Source of the DNA: Sulfurimonas sp. HSL3-7
Lineage (GTDB): Bacteria > Campylobacterota > Campylobacteria > Campylobacterales > Sulfurimonadaceae
Length of the DNA stretch: 64,000 nucleotides
Direction: 5' to 3'
Assembly (NCBI RefSeq): GCF_039645985.1
Contig: NZ_CP147919.1
Span: 1,798,001-1,862,000 of the forward strand
Notes under the pieces: generated by a model
Databases searched by the model: none
Seen by the model: only the letters and a program-made list of their open reading frames with translations
What the model was told of the DNA's origin: nothing
Shown here: positions 63,100-64,000 of the stretch, one piece after another
How positions within the stretch are numbered: the stretch's first letter is position 1
How the letters are laid out: each line of letters starts with the position of its first letter
Made by a program: the position numbers and the translations under genes

Positions 63100-63618
63100 T
63101 TATTTGTAAATGACAACCGTCTCAGCCAGCAGATCGTGCAGAGCCCGCTTGTCTTTTCTCAGCCCGACCATCAGGAACCCTGCCCCCAACGGAATGGCTG
63201 AAATAATATAGCCAATATAGCGAATAATCGCTTGCTTGTTATTAATATCGTCGCAACTGGCAGCATCAACCACGTGAATACCGAGCAGTTTTTTGCCCGG
63301 TGTCGCGCCCGCCCAGCGTTTCCAGAAAACGATGGTCACGCCGGCGACCAACAGTTCAAACAGCGACTCCCACTTCATACTTGCTTTTGGCATCGTCTGC
63401 AGTGCATCGGCAGGCGCACTGCTCTGTGCCAGTGCAATACTTTGGGAAAGTTGTGAAAAGTCCAGCCAGGCACCGCCGCTGAGCAGATAGACGATCAGAC
63501 CTATCGGAACGATCAATACAAGAGTATCGATCCAGCTTGCCAGGAACCGAACCCAGAACCCGGCGTAACGGATGTTTACTGTTGGATGCTGGATGTTATT
63601 TGATTCTTTTTTCATCAC
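63100..63618 (-). CDS. RDD-family membrane protein
   Basis: The 172-residue protein has about three membrane helices and the RDD pattern: GFWVRFLASWIDTLV (Arg/Asp), a helix at about 77-95 (ELLVAGVTIVFWKRWAG), ATPGKKLLGIHVVD, and a last segment with KRALHDLLAETVV. Function is unknown, with transport suspected for some members. Its N-terminal codons for NNIQHPTVNI are made of degenerate 7-bp repeats (63580-63600). It heads the metY operon. Confidence 0.88.
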   Translation of the reverse strand: MMKKESNNIQHPTVNIRYAGFWVRFLASWIDTLVLIVPIGLIVYLLSGGAWLDFSQLSQSIALAQSSAPADALQTMPKASMKWESLFELLVAGVTIVFWKRWAGATPGKKLLGIHVVDAASCDDINNKQAIIRYIGYIISAIPLGAGFLMVGLRKDKRALHDLLAETVVIYK

Positions 63619-63717
63619 ACCCGGTTCTATTAAACAGTGCCATTATTATAATGACAGGCTTTTTAAAAAAGCAAGCCTTCATTCAACATCCATCATTGAA
63701 AATTCATTATTTTATCG

Positions 63718-64000
<283 letters not shown>

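Overview
The window looks like chromosome from a free-living Campylobacterota (Epsilonproteobacteria) of the Sulfurimonas/Sulfuricurvum/Sulfurovum kind. The evidence is gene content and order: bioA, a PpiD/SurA-type chaperone, ftsA and ftsZ in a row; murC-mutS2-ligA-tlyA-ribF-atpB-gatB on one strand; a metX/metY pair; and many small Campylobacterota-style membrane proteins. The genus is inference. Coding density is high, most genes are chained by 1-60 nt overlaps, and starts include GTG, TTG and probably two rarer codons.

Layout. 0-9.4 kb: small unknowns, YaiI-like and HEAGH membrane proteins, bioA, then the plus-strand division operon ppiD-like/ftsA/ftsZ/J-domain protein, and a nitroreductase. 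9.4-16.6 kb: a MoxR/DUF58/transglutaminase operon, two secreted paralogues built from an unusual seven-residue repeat, a small terminal-inverted-repeat element and a Mop protein. 16.9-22.4 kb: damage tolerance (Y-family polymerase, SRAP protein), tRNA-Arg(CCG), prmC and an M48 protease. 22.6-29.1 kb: ABC-F protein Uup, a methyltransferase, cardiolipin synthase and an EEP-family nuclease/phosphatase, followed by 23 copies of a 7-bp repeat and a 129-bp palindrome. 29.1-46.5 kb: a long minus-strand housekeeping block (transporter, gpsA, K+ channel/RCK pair, gatB, thiE/tenI, atpB, ribF, tlyA, ligA, mutS2, murC, aminotransferase). 46.6-50.5 kb: lipoprotein cytochrome c, MscS channel, ThiF-like protein. 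59.7-64 kb: a catalytically altered nitrilase homologue, xseB, metX, metY, an RDD protein and the end of guaB.

Accessory and non-coding parts. 50.46-52.62 kb has no credible gene. It holds three full copies and one partial copy of an ordered module of hairpins whose arms change sequence between copies while staying complementary. 53.8-56.1 kb is AT-rich and carries two sites shaped like integron attC sites; they bound a 794-bp cassette encoding a uracil-DNA-glycosylase-like protein, and no integrase is present. 56.1-59.7 kb is a patchwork of accessory genes: a 2OG-oxygenase-like protein, a C-terminal J-domain protein, a YdhR-like protein and a HabA-like membrane protein.

The strongest leads are the modular hairpin array, the attC-bounded cassette and the seven-residue-repeat paralogues. 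Genes without ATG/GTG/TTG starts (the EEP protein, metX) and the nitrilase homologue lacking its Lys and Cys are smaller but concrete anomalies.
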